Part shown: in pieces, positions 27,599 to 36,523 of the stretch
Layout of the letters: every line of letters begins with the position of its first letter
Numbering within the stretch: the stretch's first letter is position 1
Origin: Gimesia aquarii
GTDB lineage: Bacteria; Planctomycetota; Planctomycetia; Planctomycetales; Planctomycetaceae
NCBI RefSeq assembly: GCF_007748175.1
Contig: NZ_CP037422.1
Location: 2,315,231-2,379,230 of the forward strand
DNA: 64,000 nucleotides
Direction: 5' to 3'
Notes under the pieces: model-generated
Databases searched by the model: none
Seen by the model: only the letters and a program-made list of their open reading frames with translations
Told to the model about the DNA's origin: nothing
Program-made: the position numbers and the translations under genes

Positions 27599-28360
27599 TT
27601 ATTGAGCCTTCATCGCCAGTTGGTCTTCATGCTCTTGAATTAAACTGAAGAACAGTTCTTCCATATCCGACTCATGGTACTGTTCTTCGAGTTCCGGAAT
27701 ACTACCGATTGCCAGAATCTTTCCTTTATAGATAACTGCCACCCGATCGCATAATTTTTCGACCTCCCGCATGATGTGAGTCGAAAAGATGATGCACTTA
27801 CCTTCCTCACGCAATGCTTCGATGGTCTTCAGAACCGCGCGTGCTACCAATACATCGAGTCCCGAAGTTGGTTCATCAAAAATCAGAACCGGCGGATCAT
27901 GAATGATCGTACGGGCTATAGAAACTTTTTGTTTCATCCCAGTCGACATTTTCGAACCGAGTAGATCCTTGATGTCCTGCATTTGCAGAGTTGTAAAAAT
28001 ACGATCAAGTCGCTCTTGAAGTTTATTCTCTTCAATGTCATACAGACGGCCAAAGTACTCGACCATCTCCCAGGCAGTCATTCGATCATAGATGCCAGTA
28101 TTACAGGACATAAAGCCAATATGAGTCCGCACATCCTGTGCCTGGGTCACCACATCATAGCCGGCAACAGTCGCAGAACCTGCGGATGGCTGCAAAACAG
28201 TACTCAACATACGAAGACAGGTCGTTTTACCGGCACCATTTGGTCCCAGTAAACCAAAGATTTCACCAGCTTGGACATCAAAACTCACAGAATCGAGCGC
28301 GACAATACTCCCACGACGCAAATCATCGAAACTCTTGCTCAGCTGCTCGACATGAATCAT
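27599..28360 (-). CDS. NatA-like ABC transporter ATPase
   Basis: ABC ATPase of 253 residues, the partner of the fused permease encoded immediately downstream. It has Walker A GPNGAGKT (39-46, Lys45), a signature region [16 protein letters not shown], where the LSGG motif reads MSTGM, and Walker [13 protein letters not shown]. The switch His is in IIFSTH. This variant signature is typical of the NatA/ABC-2 ATPase group. Together with the permease it should form an exporter powered by ATP at the cytoplasmic membrane. It lies 154 bases after mqnC on the same strand and may belong to the same transcript. Confidence 0.93.
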   Translation of the reverse strand: MIHVEQLSKSFDDLRRGSIVALDSVSFDVQAGEIFGLLGPNGAGKTTCLRMLSTVLQPSAGSATVAGYDVVTQAQDVRTHIGFMSCNTGIYDRMTAWEMVEYFGRLYDIEENKLQERLDRIFTTLQMQDIKDLLGSKMSTGMKQKVSIARTIIHDPPVLIFDEPTSGLDVLVARAVLKTIEALREEGKCIIFSTHIMREVEKLCDRVAVIYKGKILAIGSIPELEEQYHESDMEELFFSLIQEHEDQLAMKAQ

Positions 28361-28514
28361 AGCCGTCCGTTATCCCTGATGCCTACGAAATGAGCGATTG
28401 GCTTTTCACCAATACATTGACTTAAGAGGCTTACTTATACGATATTCTTAATAGCAAGCATACCCTATGGGCGCGAATCGGCTTGTTCGAGGTCTGAGTC
28501 TGAATGAATTTCTC

Positions 28515-29645
28515 TTAGTTGAGCACTGGCAGAGGAACGCGACCTGAACCTTTGGCAGGACCATTCGAATCAGGATCATCGATATATTCATAAAAGACAT
28601 TGCGTTGTCGAGGGATGTATCCCGATTCCGTAATACAGTGTCGAATTGTATCAACTGTCAGATGATGTGTCGTTCCTGCCTGGGAGACGACGTTTTCTTC
28701 AATCATCAAACTTCCCATATCATTAGCACCGAAAAACAAAGCCATCTGCCCTGTCTTTTCACCCTGAGTCACCCAGGACGACTGAATATTGGCGAAGTTG
28801 TCGAGATAAAGTCGACTAACGGCCTGTGTTTTCAGATACTCAAAGGCTCCCGCGGGAGGCACATACTCCATATCAGTATGATCCGGCTGAAGGGTCCAGC
28901 AAATAAATGCAGAGAAACCACCAGTTTCATCCTGTAGTTCGCGTAGGCGATCCAGGTGCTCAATTCGCTCAGCCAATGTTTCGACATGGCCAAACATCAT
29001 CGTTGCACTCGAAATCCCTCCCAGTTCATGCCAGACACGATTCACCTCCAACCAGCCATCGGTCAACACTTTTCCTCGCGTGATTTTTTTACGCACACGA
29101 TCAACGAGAATTTCTCCACCACCGCCGGGAAGACTTCCCAAACCGGCAGCCTTCAATCGTTCAAGCACTTGCTGTAAAGAGAGTTTATTGACTTTGGTAA
29201 AGTGATATATCTCGGGTGGACTAAAACCATGTATATTCACTGAAGGGAATTTTTCACGTAAATCACGCAAGAGATCCTCATACCATTCCAGCTTTAAGGT
29301 CGGATGCAGACCTCCCTGTAGCAGAATCTGGTCGCCTCCTAAAGCAATCGTCTCTTCGATTTTCTGATAGAGCTGCTCGGGCTTGAGAACATAGACTTCG
29401 GGATCATTGGGAGTTCGATAAAAGGCACAAAAATCACAGACCGCCGAACAGGAATTCGAATAGTTAATATTACGATCGATGTTATAAGTACGATAAGGCT
29501 CCGGGTGCAAACGCTTCGTCACTTCATTGGCAGCACGCCCCAGCGCAATCAGATCATGAGATTCCAATAACTGGAGTCCCTCTTCACGATTCAAACGCTC
29601 GCCGGCAACTGCTTTATCCAGCAGAGATGCAATTTCGGAAGACAA
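28515..29645 (-). CDS. mqnC: Cyclic dehypoxanthinyl futalosine synthase
   Basis: Radical SAM enzyme of the futalosine route to menaquinone; it cyclises dehypoxanthinyl futalosine. The [4Fe-4S] cluster motif is CSAVCDFC (CxxxCxxC), in the family context NINYSNSC. LGGDQILLQGGLHP, GFSPPEIYH and LPGGGGEILVDRVR follow. The string ETGGFSAFICWTLQP fits MqnC better than the related MqnE. The frame opens at a TTG at 29666, but the TTG at 29645 has a GAGGGGG ribosome-binding site at good spacing, so I use it. Either way, the 5' end overlaps the 3' end of mqnA. Confidence 0.92.
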   Translation of the reverse strand: MSSEIASLLDKAVAGERLNREEGLQLLESHDLIALGRAANEVTKRLHPEPYRTYNIDRNINYSNSCSAVCDFCAFYRTPNDPEVYVLKPEQLYQKIEETIALGGDQILLQGGLHPTLKLEWYEDLLRDLREKFPSVNIHGFSPPEIYHFTKVNKLSLQQVLERLKAAGLGSLPGGGGEILVDRVRKKITRGKVLTDGWLEVNRVWHELGGISSATMMFGHVETLAERIEHLDRLRELQDETGGFSAFICWTLQPDHTDMEYVPPAGAFEYLKTQAVSRLYLDNFANIQSSWVTQGEKTGQMALFFGANDMGSLMIEENVVSQAGTTHHLTVDTIRHCITESGYIPRQRNVFYEYIDDPDSNGPAKGSGRVPLPVLN

Positions 29646-30435
29646 GAGGAACCCCCTCGGGAGCAAGTCCCGTTTTAATAGCTAATTCTTGAAATAAACG
29701 TAACCCACAACATTCTGCAGGTCCCAGATAAAAACTCAGATTATTTTTCAGATAACTCTGCGCCACAGAAACATCGATTCCTAACTTAGGTGCCTCACGA
29801 CACGCAATTTCATCTAACAGAGTCACCCCTTTATCACGTGACTGGCATAACGATGTCTCTAGTGAACCTGTCTCTTGGTCTCTGCGAACGGCCCACATGG
29901 CAAACACAAAAGGTAAGCCAGTCCAGCGTAACCATTCTTCTCCTAAATCCCAGGTCGATACAAACTTTGTTGACGGTGTATGAATGGCACGATCACCAAT
30001 CAATAAAATCGCATCCGCGGTTGTTGCTTCGATTGTCTGTTCAATGGGTAGTGGCTCGACTTCAGGAATCACGCCATATTGCTCTGCTAACATTATTCGG
30101 ACAAGAGTTGCACTCGTCCTTGAGCCCATATCCAATGCCAGTCGCCTGATCTTTCCTAGAGGCACACGACTATACATTTTCACACTCAATACCGGTCCTT
30201 GAGTCGCCACGCATGCATTCGAAATCACTTCGTAGTTCGAACTACGAAAAACCTCAATCGAAGGAACTAATCCTACATCAATCCGCCCTGCTGCCAGATC
30301 ATCAGCCAGCAGGCTGGGATAATCTAACATTAGTTCAGCATTTTCAGCGAGACCTTCCAGATCTTCAATTAAAGGTTTCGAGTTGAGATAGGAGACCGCC
30401 CCCACACGTATCGGGGGTGGAACCAAGTCAGACAT
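29614..30435 (-). CDS. mqnA: Chorismate dehydratase (futalosine pathway)
   Basis: Cytoplasmic enzyme that dehydrates chorismate to 3-enolpyruvylbenzoate, the first committed step of the futalosine menaquinone pathway. It has the MqnA periplasmic-binding-protein-like fold, with the family N-terminus IRVGAVSYLNSKPL. RIDVGLVPSIEVFR, LALDMGSRTSATLVRIML, AILLIGDRAI and DLGEEWLRWTGLPFVFAMW follow. The frame is open to an ATG at 30495, but the family N-terminus fits the Met at 30435 better. Neither start has a strong ribosome-binding site. Its 3' end overlaps mqnC. mqnB, mqnD and mqnE are not in this window. Confidence 0.92.
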   Translation of the reverse strand: MSDLVPPPIRVGAVSYLNSKPLIEDLEGLAENAELMLDYPSLLADDLAAGRIDVGLVPSIEVFRSSNYEVISNACVATQGPVLSVKMYSRVPLGKIRRLALDMGSRTSATLVRIMLAEQYGVIPEVEPLPIEQTIEATTADAILLIGDRAIHTPSTKFVSTWDLGEEWLRWTGLPFVFAMWAVRRDQETGSLETSLCQSRDKGVTLLDEIACREAPKLGIDVSVAQSYLKNNLSFYLGPAECCGLRLFQELAIKTGLAPEGVPLVFRNCISAG

Positions 30436-30722
30436 TATCGTTTGGCTTTCATTTCCAGTTGCATTGTCCAACTTATTATAGCCAGCAATCTTCATCTCGC
30501 AATCAGCTCTACTATGGTTGACCAGAGGTAGAACGTACTCTAATGCACATCCTGACCGATGGTGTTACAATTCGTTATAAAACTTGATCTCCGTTATTAT
30601 ATTCTAGCAGTTTGTGCCCTCTCAATCAGGGACTATACCCTTGAAAATTTAAGGACAAGCGAAATTCAGCGGGATGTTTCAGACTGCGTGATCTTATATT
30701 TCCATAAGAAAGCACCAAAGGT

Positions 30723-31550
30723 ATGTCAGAAAATAGATGCGTAAAGGTTGGATTCATCGGGGCGGGTCGTATGGCGACAGCTCTGGCAGGAGGGTTAATT
30801 TCATCTGGGTTCACAACAGCTGAACATGTATTGGCAAGTGATAAGTTTGAAACCGCTCTCACCGGATTTGCTCAAGAAACGGGTGCGCAAGCCGTCGAAT
30901 CAAATCTGACCGTAGTTCAACAAGCTGAAGTCATTATTCTGGCGGTGAAACCACAGCAAATGATTGACGTTGTTCAGGAAATTGAAGGCGCTCTCAATAC
31001 CCAACACCTGATTGTCTCCATCGCTGCAGGCTGTCCACTGTCGTTCTTTCTGGATGAACTTGGAAAAGGCGTACGAATGATTCGAGTTATGCCTAATACC
31101 CCCTGCATGGTTCAGCAGGGGGCCTCTGCCTTCTCACGAGGAGGTCAGGCAACTGATGAAGATGCGTGCCTGGTGGAGTCATTGCTTTCGACTGTTGGCA
31201 CTGCAGTTGAAGTTCCGGAATCCCAACTGGATGCCGTGACTGGGTTATCTGGAAGTGGTCCTGCTTACGTTTATCAAGTGATTGAAGCGCTCAGTGATGG
31301 AGGCGTAAGGATGGGACTTCCCCGACACATCGCTACACAACTGGCTGCTCAAACGGTGAAAGGTGCCGCGGAGATGGTTCTTGAAACGGGTGAACATCCT
31401 GGTACCCTAAAAGATGCGGTCACCAGTCCCGGCGGCACTACTATTGCCGGCATCCACGAATTAGAAGCCGGTGGTTTAAGACACACTTTGATGAGTGCGG
31501 TTAGCGCTGCTACAAACCGATCGATTGAACTCGGTAAAAGCTCTGAATGA
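30723..31550 (+). CDS. proC: Pyrroline-5-carboxylate reductase
   Basis: Last enzyme of proline synthesis; it reduces pyrroline-5-carboxylate with NAD(P)H in the cytoplasm. The protein is 275 residues. The N-terminal Rossmann motif is VGFIGAGRMATALAGGL (about 8-24), with ILAVKPQQM and VRVMPNTPC typical of ProC. The C-terminal dimerisation domain has LSGSGPAYVY and the family signature around VTSPGGTTIAGIHELEAGGLR. The start overlaps no neighbour. It is divergent from mqnA with 287 bases between the chosen starts (227 if mqnA starts at 30495), so both promoters should lie in that spacer. Confidence 0.96.
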   Translation: MSENRCVKVGFIGAGRMATALAGGLISSGFTTAEHVLASDKFETALTGFAQETGAQAVESNLTVVQQAEVIILAVKPQQMIDVVQEIEGALNTQHLIVSIAAGCPLSFFLDELGKGVRMIRVMPNTPCMVQQGASAFSRGGQATDEDACLVESLLSTVGTAVEVPESQLDAVTGLSGSGPAYVYQVIEALSDGGVRMGLPRHIATQLAAQTVKGAAEMVLETGEHPGTLKDAVTSPGGTTIAGIHELEAGGLRHTLMSAVSAATNRSIELGKSSE

Positions 31551-31726
31551 TCCAAAACTCAATAAACCATTGTTGGGCTTGTGGAGAAGCCTCTCTATCA
31601 CTGTCGAATTATTTGTCATACCCATTTCATTAATTTTCTTAACGAACTTGCGTTACCTGACTGGTTTTCTCAGAATAAAATGGAACTTCCATTAATTCCC
31701 ACCTGAAAACATCGGGAGACACAACA

Positions 31727-34495
31727 ATGCTTAACCTATGCGCTTTCCGTTTGTTCGTTTTTTGTTGCCTGCTGATTCCTGCCTCCCACCACCTCAATGC
31801 CGCAGAGCAAAATCTGAAAACGTGGCTCGCAAAACCAATTATTGAAAAAGAACTTCCGTGGAAGGAAGTCCAAAAATATATCGCACCTAGGGTCCCTGGA
31901 ATGCCTGAAATTGACAGTGTGGATGCATGGGAAAAATATATCTCCAAGGTACGTAGTAATGTTTTAAATAAAGTCATATTCCGAGGAGAAGCAGCAAAAT
32001 GGCGCGATTCAAAACTGAATGTTGTCTGGCTCGAAACCATTTCAGGTGGTCCCGATTACAAAATTCAGAAACTGAGATTCGAAGCAGTGCCCGGCCTTTG
32101 GATTCCCGCTCTACTTTATGTTCCGAAACAGCTTAGTGGAAAAGTTCCCGTCGTCATGAATGTCAATGGGCACGATCGGAATGGCAAAGCAGCCGACTAC
32201 AAACAGGTACGCTGTATCAATCAGGCCAAACGCGGCATGATCGCATTGAACATTGAATGGTTGGGAATGGGACAATTAAATGTGCCCGGCCTGATGCATT
32301 ATCGCATGAATCAATTGGACCTGTGTGGTACGAGTGGACTCGCGCCATTTTATCTTTCTATGAAACGCGGACTTGACGTCCTGCTTTCACACCCCAATGC
32401 AGACCCTGAGCGCGTTGCTGTCGCCGGCCTTTCAGGCGGTGGCTGGCAGACGATCTTCATCAGTTCGCTGGATAAACGCGTGACACTTTCCAATCCGGTT
32501 GCCGGCTATTCCAGCTTTTTGACGCGCAACTATCATACAAAAGATCTGGGAGATTCCGAACAGACTCCCAACGATCTGGCGGTGTATGCAGACTACACCC
32601 ATCTCACAGCCATGCGTGCCCCGCGGCCTACTTTGTTGACCAATAACTCGAAAGACAACTGCTGTTTTGAATCCGGTTATGCACAGCCCCCACTTCTGAA
32701 GGCAGCCTTCCCCGTTTACAAACTATATGACAAAGAAAACCATTTACAGTCGCATGTCAACGACGATCCCGGTGATCACAATTTTTTACAGGATAATCGC
32801 GAAGCGCTGTACCGGATGTTCTCAGCCTACTTTTCCGAACCAGGTAAGCCACTACCCACTAAGGAATTCGAATGTAGCTCAGAAATAAAATCGGCAGACG
32901 AACTCAAAATTGAACTTCCCAAAAATAATGAGACATTTCATTCACTGGCGTTAAGGCTATGCAAAGATCTCCCCCGAAAAGCGGCTTTATCTTCTACAAA
33001 GAATCCCAGGAAATTGCTCAAAAAGATTGTGAATTACAAAAAAACACTGGCGACGGGAGAAAAAAACAGTCAAGCGGCGATAGACAATACAACCATTAAA
33101 TTCTGGAAGTTAAGGATCAATGAAGACTGGACGGTTCCAGCTACAGAGTTTTCGAAAGGCCCCTCTAAATCAACGACAATCGTTGTCGCCGATGAAGGTC
33201 GCAAAAGTCTGGCATCAACGGTTGAAAAACTGCTTGCGCAAGGTGAAACGGTTCTGGCCATCGATCCCTTTTATTTTGGGGAGTCAAAAATCAGTCAACG
33301 CGATTTCCTGTATGGCCTGTTAGTCGCTTCAGTTGGAGAACGTCCGCTGGGAATCCAGGCGAGTCAGTTAACGGCAATTGCCCGCTGGTTACAAAAGAAA
33401 CAAAACCAAAATTCCGTTAAAGTTCAAGCAGAAGGACCTCGTAGTAGCCTGTATACTCTTGTCGCGGCTGCCATCGAACCAAAGACCTTTTCTAGTATCA
33501 GTTTAAAAGATTCGATGGGCTCACTGAAACAAATCATTGAAGAAAATAAGTCCGTCAACCAGGCACCTGAATTATTCTGTTTCGGATTACTCAAGGCATT
33601 CGACATCAAACAACTTGTGGAACTAGCGGGATCAGAAAAAGTCCAATTCATTGAACCAAGCGATCGCGTCAAACAGGAATTGCCTCAAATTCGCGTTAAT
33701 AAAGATGTCAGCTATCTGGGTAAAGGACGCACTGAAAAACTCGACCTGTATTTACCAGACCCCAAGTTTCAGAAAGGACCTTACCCCGCAATCGTCATTA
33801 TCCACGGAGGTGGCTGGCACGGCGGTGATAAGGCAGCTCGACGAGAACAAAACATTGGCAACTCACTCGCCAAAGCGGGTTACGTTTGTGCCAGTATCAA
33901 TTATCAGCTGGCCAAGAAACGATCGAAATTTACAGACAACCTGAAACAAGTTTGGCCTGGGCATCTACAGGATTGTAAAACAGCAGTTCGTTTTTTGCGA
34001 AAACATGCAAGCCAGTATCAGATTGACGCCAATCATATCGGAGCCATCGGTGGCTCTGCCGGCGGTCATCTGGTCGCCGTGCTGGCTGTCACCGGTAATG
34101 ATCCCAAACTAGACCCTCATGAACCCTATGCCGGATTTTCTTCCCGCATTCAAGCCGTTGTTCCCATGTATGGTGCGCATGATCTGATTGCACTGGCCCG
34201 ATCAAGGGACTTACTCTCTTCATTTTCTGAAGAAGAAAAGCAGATCAGTCAACAGGCCTCGGCAGTCACCCACATTACGAATGATGATCCTCCATTCCTG
34301 ATCCTGCATGGTACCAAAGATGCTCTGGTTCCTGTTGAGCAATCAGAAATTTTAGCGGCCGCTCTGAAAAAGGGAAATATCCCCGTAGAATTGCTCATCA
34401 TCGAGGGAGCACCTCATAGCTTTCATCTCCAGCCAAAACAAAAAGACTTACGGCCACCCGTCATCGGATTCTTTGATCGCCACCTGAAACCCTGA
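31727..34495 (+). CDS. Exported protein with two alpha/beta-hydrolase domains
   Basis: Protein of 922 residues with a signal peptide (about 1-26, ending LNAAEQ) and a GGGAG ribosome-binding site. The first hydrolase domain (about 100-370) resembles acetyl-xylan-esterase or peptidase S9-type enzymes. Its nucleophile elbow is GLSGGGW (Ser236), with a possible Asp near 310 and His351 in GDHNF. A middle segment follows. The second domain (about 665-922) is of the BD-FAE/hormone-sensitive-lipase type: oxyanion HGGGW (His693), GGSAGGH (Ser777), HGTKD (Asp865) and GAPHSF (His897). Both triads look intact. A role in polysaccharide deacylation outside the cytoplasm is plausible but inferred. Confidence 0.82.
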   Translation: MLNLCAFRLFVFCCLLIPASHHLNAAEQNLKTWLAKPIIEKELPWKEVQKYIAPRVPGMPEIDSVDAWEKYISKVRSNVLNKVIFRGEAAKWRDSKLNVVWLETISGGPDYKIQKLRFEAVPGLWIPALLYVPKQLSGKVPVVMNVNGHDRNGKAADYKQVRCINQAKRGMIALNIEWLGMGQLNVPGLMHYRMNQLDLCGTSGLAPFYLSMKRGLDVLLSHPNADPERVAVAGLSGGGWQTIFISSLDKRVTLSNPVAGYSSFLTRNYHTKDLGDSEQTPNDLAVYADYTHLTAMRAPRPTLLTNNSKDNCCFESGYAQPPLLKAAFPVYKLYDKENHLQSHVNDDPGDHNFLQDNREALYRMFSAYFSEPGKPLPTKEFECSSEIKSADELKIELPKNNETFHSLALRLCKDLPRKAALSSTKNPRKLLKKIVNYKKTLATGEKNSQAAIDNTTIKFWKLRINEDWTVPATEFSKGPSKSTTIVVADEGRKSLASTVEKLLAQGETVLAIDPFYFGESKISQRDFLYGLLVASVGERPLGIQASQLTAIARWLQKKQNQNSVKVQAEGPRSSLYTLVAAAIEPKTFSSISLKDSMGSLKQIIEENKSVNQAPELFCFGLLKAFDIKQLVELAGSEKVQFIEPSDRVKQELPQIRVNKDVSYLGKGRTEKLDLYLPDPKFQKGPYPAIVIIHGGGWHGGDKAARREQNIGNSLAKAGYVCASINYQLAKKRSKFTDNLKQVWPGHLQDCKTAVRFLRKHASQYQIDANHIGAIGGSAGGHLVAVLAVTGNDPKLDPHEPYAGFSSRIQAVVPMYGAHDLIALARSRDLLSSFSEEEKQISQQASAVTHITNDDPPFLILHGTKDALVPVEQSEILAAALKKGNIPVELLIIEGAPHSFHLQPKQKDLRPPVIGFFDRHLKP

Positions 34496-34515
34496 TTTAC
34501 CCCGTCCCGCTGGAG

Positions 34516-34572
34516 TTGACAGCAACCCAACCTCTGATAGAATAGAGAAAAATGTAGCCATGGCTACATTTT
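34516..34572 (+). promoter_or_regulatory. Promoter with perfect 24-bp palindromic operator
   Basis: A -35 box TTGACA (34516-34521) and a -10 box TAGAAT (34538-34543) are 16 bases apart. A perfect palindrome, AAAATGTAGCCA and its complement, follows at 34549-34572 and covers the predicted transcription start. Its halves resemble both the MntR pattern (AAACATAGC) and the outer part of Zur boxes (AAATGT). It directly precedes the metal-importer operon and is most simply a metal-responsive repressor site. Confidence 0.75.
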
Positions 34573-34610
34573 AGTTTTATCGATAGCAACGCTCTAACGG
34601 GAGTTTATAT

Positions 34611-35606
34611 ATGAGAAGGCTTTTTGCTTTCGCTTTTTTACTGAGTTTTCTGGTTGGATGTAATTCAGGGGAAAATCCCTCAACTAGTAATGCATCAGAC
34701 TCACAAGATTCAGGAAAAGAACTAACCTATCCGATTCAGGCGGCAGCAACCGTTGGCATGGTTGCAGACCTCATCAAGAATGTTGGTGGTGATCATGTAA
34801 ATGTGACTCAAATCATGGGTTCGGGCGTTGATCCTCATATGCATAAGGCAACCCGGGATGACGTGCAAACCATAATGAACGCCGATATCGTCTTTTACTC
34901 AGGCTTGATGCTGGAAGGCAAGATGGCGGATACATTGATTAAAGTTTCGCGAAACAAACCTGTTTACGCGGTCACAGAATTGATCGATGAAAAAACATTA
35001 CTCGAACCAGACGACTTCGATGGTCACTACGATCCGCATGTCTGGATGGACGTCGCTGCCTGGTCAGAATGTGTTGATGCGGTGCAAACTGCCTTGAGTA
35101 ATTTCAACCCGACTCATGCAAAAGACTATCAAGAAAACGCGAAAGCATACAAACAACAATTGGAAAACCTGCACCAATATGGTTTAAAAATCGTAAAGTC
35201 AATTCCTGAGGAAAGTCGCATTCTGGTTACTTCACATGACGCTTTCAATTATTTTGGTCGCGCTTACGGCTTGAATGTGCAAGGCGTTCAGGGAATTTCG
35301 ACGGAATCAGAAGCGGGGCTCAAGCGAATTAACGAACTCGTCAATATGCTGGTTAACAAAAACATCAAAGCGGTATTTGTAGAAAGCAGTGTCTCGAAAA
35401 AGAATATCACCGCACTCATCGATGGGGCGAAAGCACAAGGACATGACATCATCATCGGTGGTGAATTATTTTCGGACGCCATGGGTGAACCGGACACCTA
35501 TGAGGGTACTTATATCGGAATGCTGGATCATAATTTCACAACTGTCACGCGTGCCTTAGGTGGAACGGCTCCGGAAAGAGGTATGCAAGACAAACTCTCG
35601 CACTAA
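34611..35606 (+). CDS. Metal ABC importer, substrate-binding lipoprotein (TroA/MntA-like)
   Basis: Cluster A-I solute-binding protein of 331 residues that would capture Mn, Zn or Fe outside the membrane. The signal peptide ends in a lipobox (LVGC, Cys17). Metal ligands fit the TroA family: His in GVDPHMHKATRDD, His in GHYDPHVWMDV, Glu in VQGISTESEAGL, and the Asp region in IIGGELFSDAMG. The His-rich loop of many ZnuA proteins is absent, which favours the TroA/MntA/SitA type but does not settle the metal. A GGGAG site precedes the ATG. It is first in a four-gene operon. Confidence 0.92.
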   Translation: MRRLFAFAFLLSFLVGCNSGENPSTSNASDSQDSGKELTYPIQAAATVGMVADLIKNVGGDHVNVTQIMGSGVDPHMHKATRDDVQTIMNADIVFYSGLMLEGKMADTLIKVSRNKPVYAVTELIDEKTLLEPDDFDGHYDPHVWMDVAAWSECVDAVQTALSNFNPTHAKDYQENAKAYKQQLENLHQYGLKIVKSIPEESRILVTSHDAFNYFGRAYGLNVQGVQGISTESEAGLKRINELVNMLVNKNIKAVFVESSVSKKNITALIDGAKAQGHDIIIGGELFSDAMGEPDTYEGTYIGMLDHNFTTVTRALGGTAPERGMQDKLSH

Positions 35607-35707
35607 TGAAATCAAGCACCGCACGGCTCATCACCCATGAATTGATTTCCATAAGAGATAAAATAACATTTAGAACCTCAAATATTTTATGAATCGATTT
35701 CTACCTT

Positions 35708-36523
35708 ATGAATATTAGAGAGAGTTCCACTACGACTACAAAACCAGAACTCCCGCTCGAAGAAACTCCGCTCTCCGTCTATGACTTGACAGTGGCCTAT
35801 CATCGAAAGCCCGTAATCTGGGATGTGAGTTTTGAAATTCCGCCGGGCAAATTAGTCGGGATAGTCGGTCCCAACGGTGCCGGGAAAAGTACATTGATCA
35901 AAGCCATCATGGAACTCATCCCCAAAGCTTCCGGACGAGTGCAAATATTTGGTAAACCCTATCAAAAAAATCGACAACGCGTTGGGTATGTCCCGCAAAG
36001 AGAAAGCGTTGACTGGGATTTTCCCGTGGATGCCCTGGATGTCGTGACAATGGGGCTTTACAAAGAGATCGGCTGGTGTCTTCCCGTTCGTAAAAAGTAC
36101 CGCGTCCTGGCGATGGATGCGTTAGAACGGGTTGGTATCGCCGATTATGCTCGGCGGCAAATCAGTCAGCTTTCTGGTGGTCAACAACAGCGGACATTTT
36201 TAGCAAGAGCCCTGGTTCAGAATGCTGATTTGTATTTGATGGACGAGCCATTCGCGGCCGTTGATGCCGCTACCGAAAAAGCGATTGTCCAGATCCTGCA
36301 GGAAATGAAAGAGGCAGGAAAAACGGCACTGGTCATTCACCATGATCTGCAAACCGTACCCGAGTATTTTGACTATGTGATCTTACTCAATATGAGAGTC
36401 ATCGATCACGGTTTAACCGCCGACGTGTTCACCCCAGAGAATCTTCAAAAGACCTATGGCGGACGCTTGACGTTATTGGAAGAAGCGACAGAAACCATGC
36501 GACGCCGGGAGCAGTCTTTATGA
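35708..36523 (+). CDS. Metal ABC importer, ATPase (TroB/MntB-like)
   Basis: ABC ATPase of 271 residues powering the importer. Walker A is GPNGAGKST, the signature is QLSGGQQQRTFLARAL, and Walker B is LYLMDEPFAAVD with switch His in VIHHD. The family string VPQRESVDWDFPV is typical of Mn/Zn/Fe importers. The last four bases (ATGA) overlap the start of the first permease gene, so translation is probably coupled. A stretch of about 20 Thr/Pro/Glu-rich residues precedes the ATPase domain. Confidence 0.95.
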   Translation: MNIRESSTTTTKPELPLEETPLSVYDLTVAYHRKPVIWDVSFEIPPGKLVGIVGPNGAGKSTLIKAIMELIPKASGRVQIFGKPYQKNRQRVGYVPQRESVDWDFPVDALDVVTMGLYKEIGWCLPVRKKYRVLAMDALERVGIADYARRQISQLSGGQQQRTFLARALVQNADLYLMDEPFAAVDAATEKAIVQILQEMKEAGKTALVIHHDLQTVPEYFDYVILLNMRVIDHGLTADVFTPENLQKTYGGRLTLLEEATETMRRREQSL

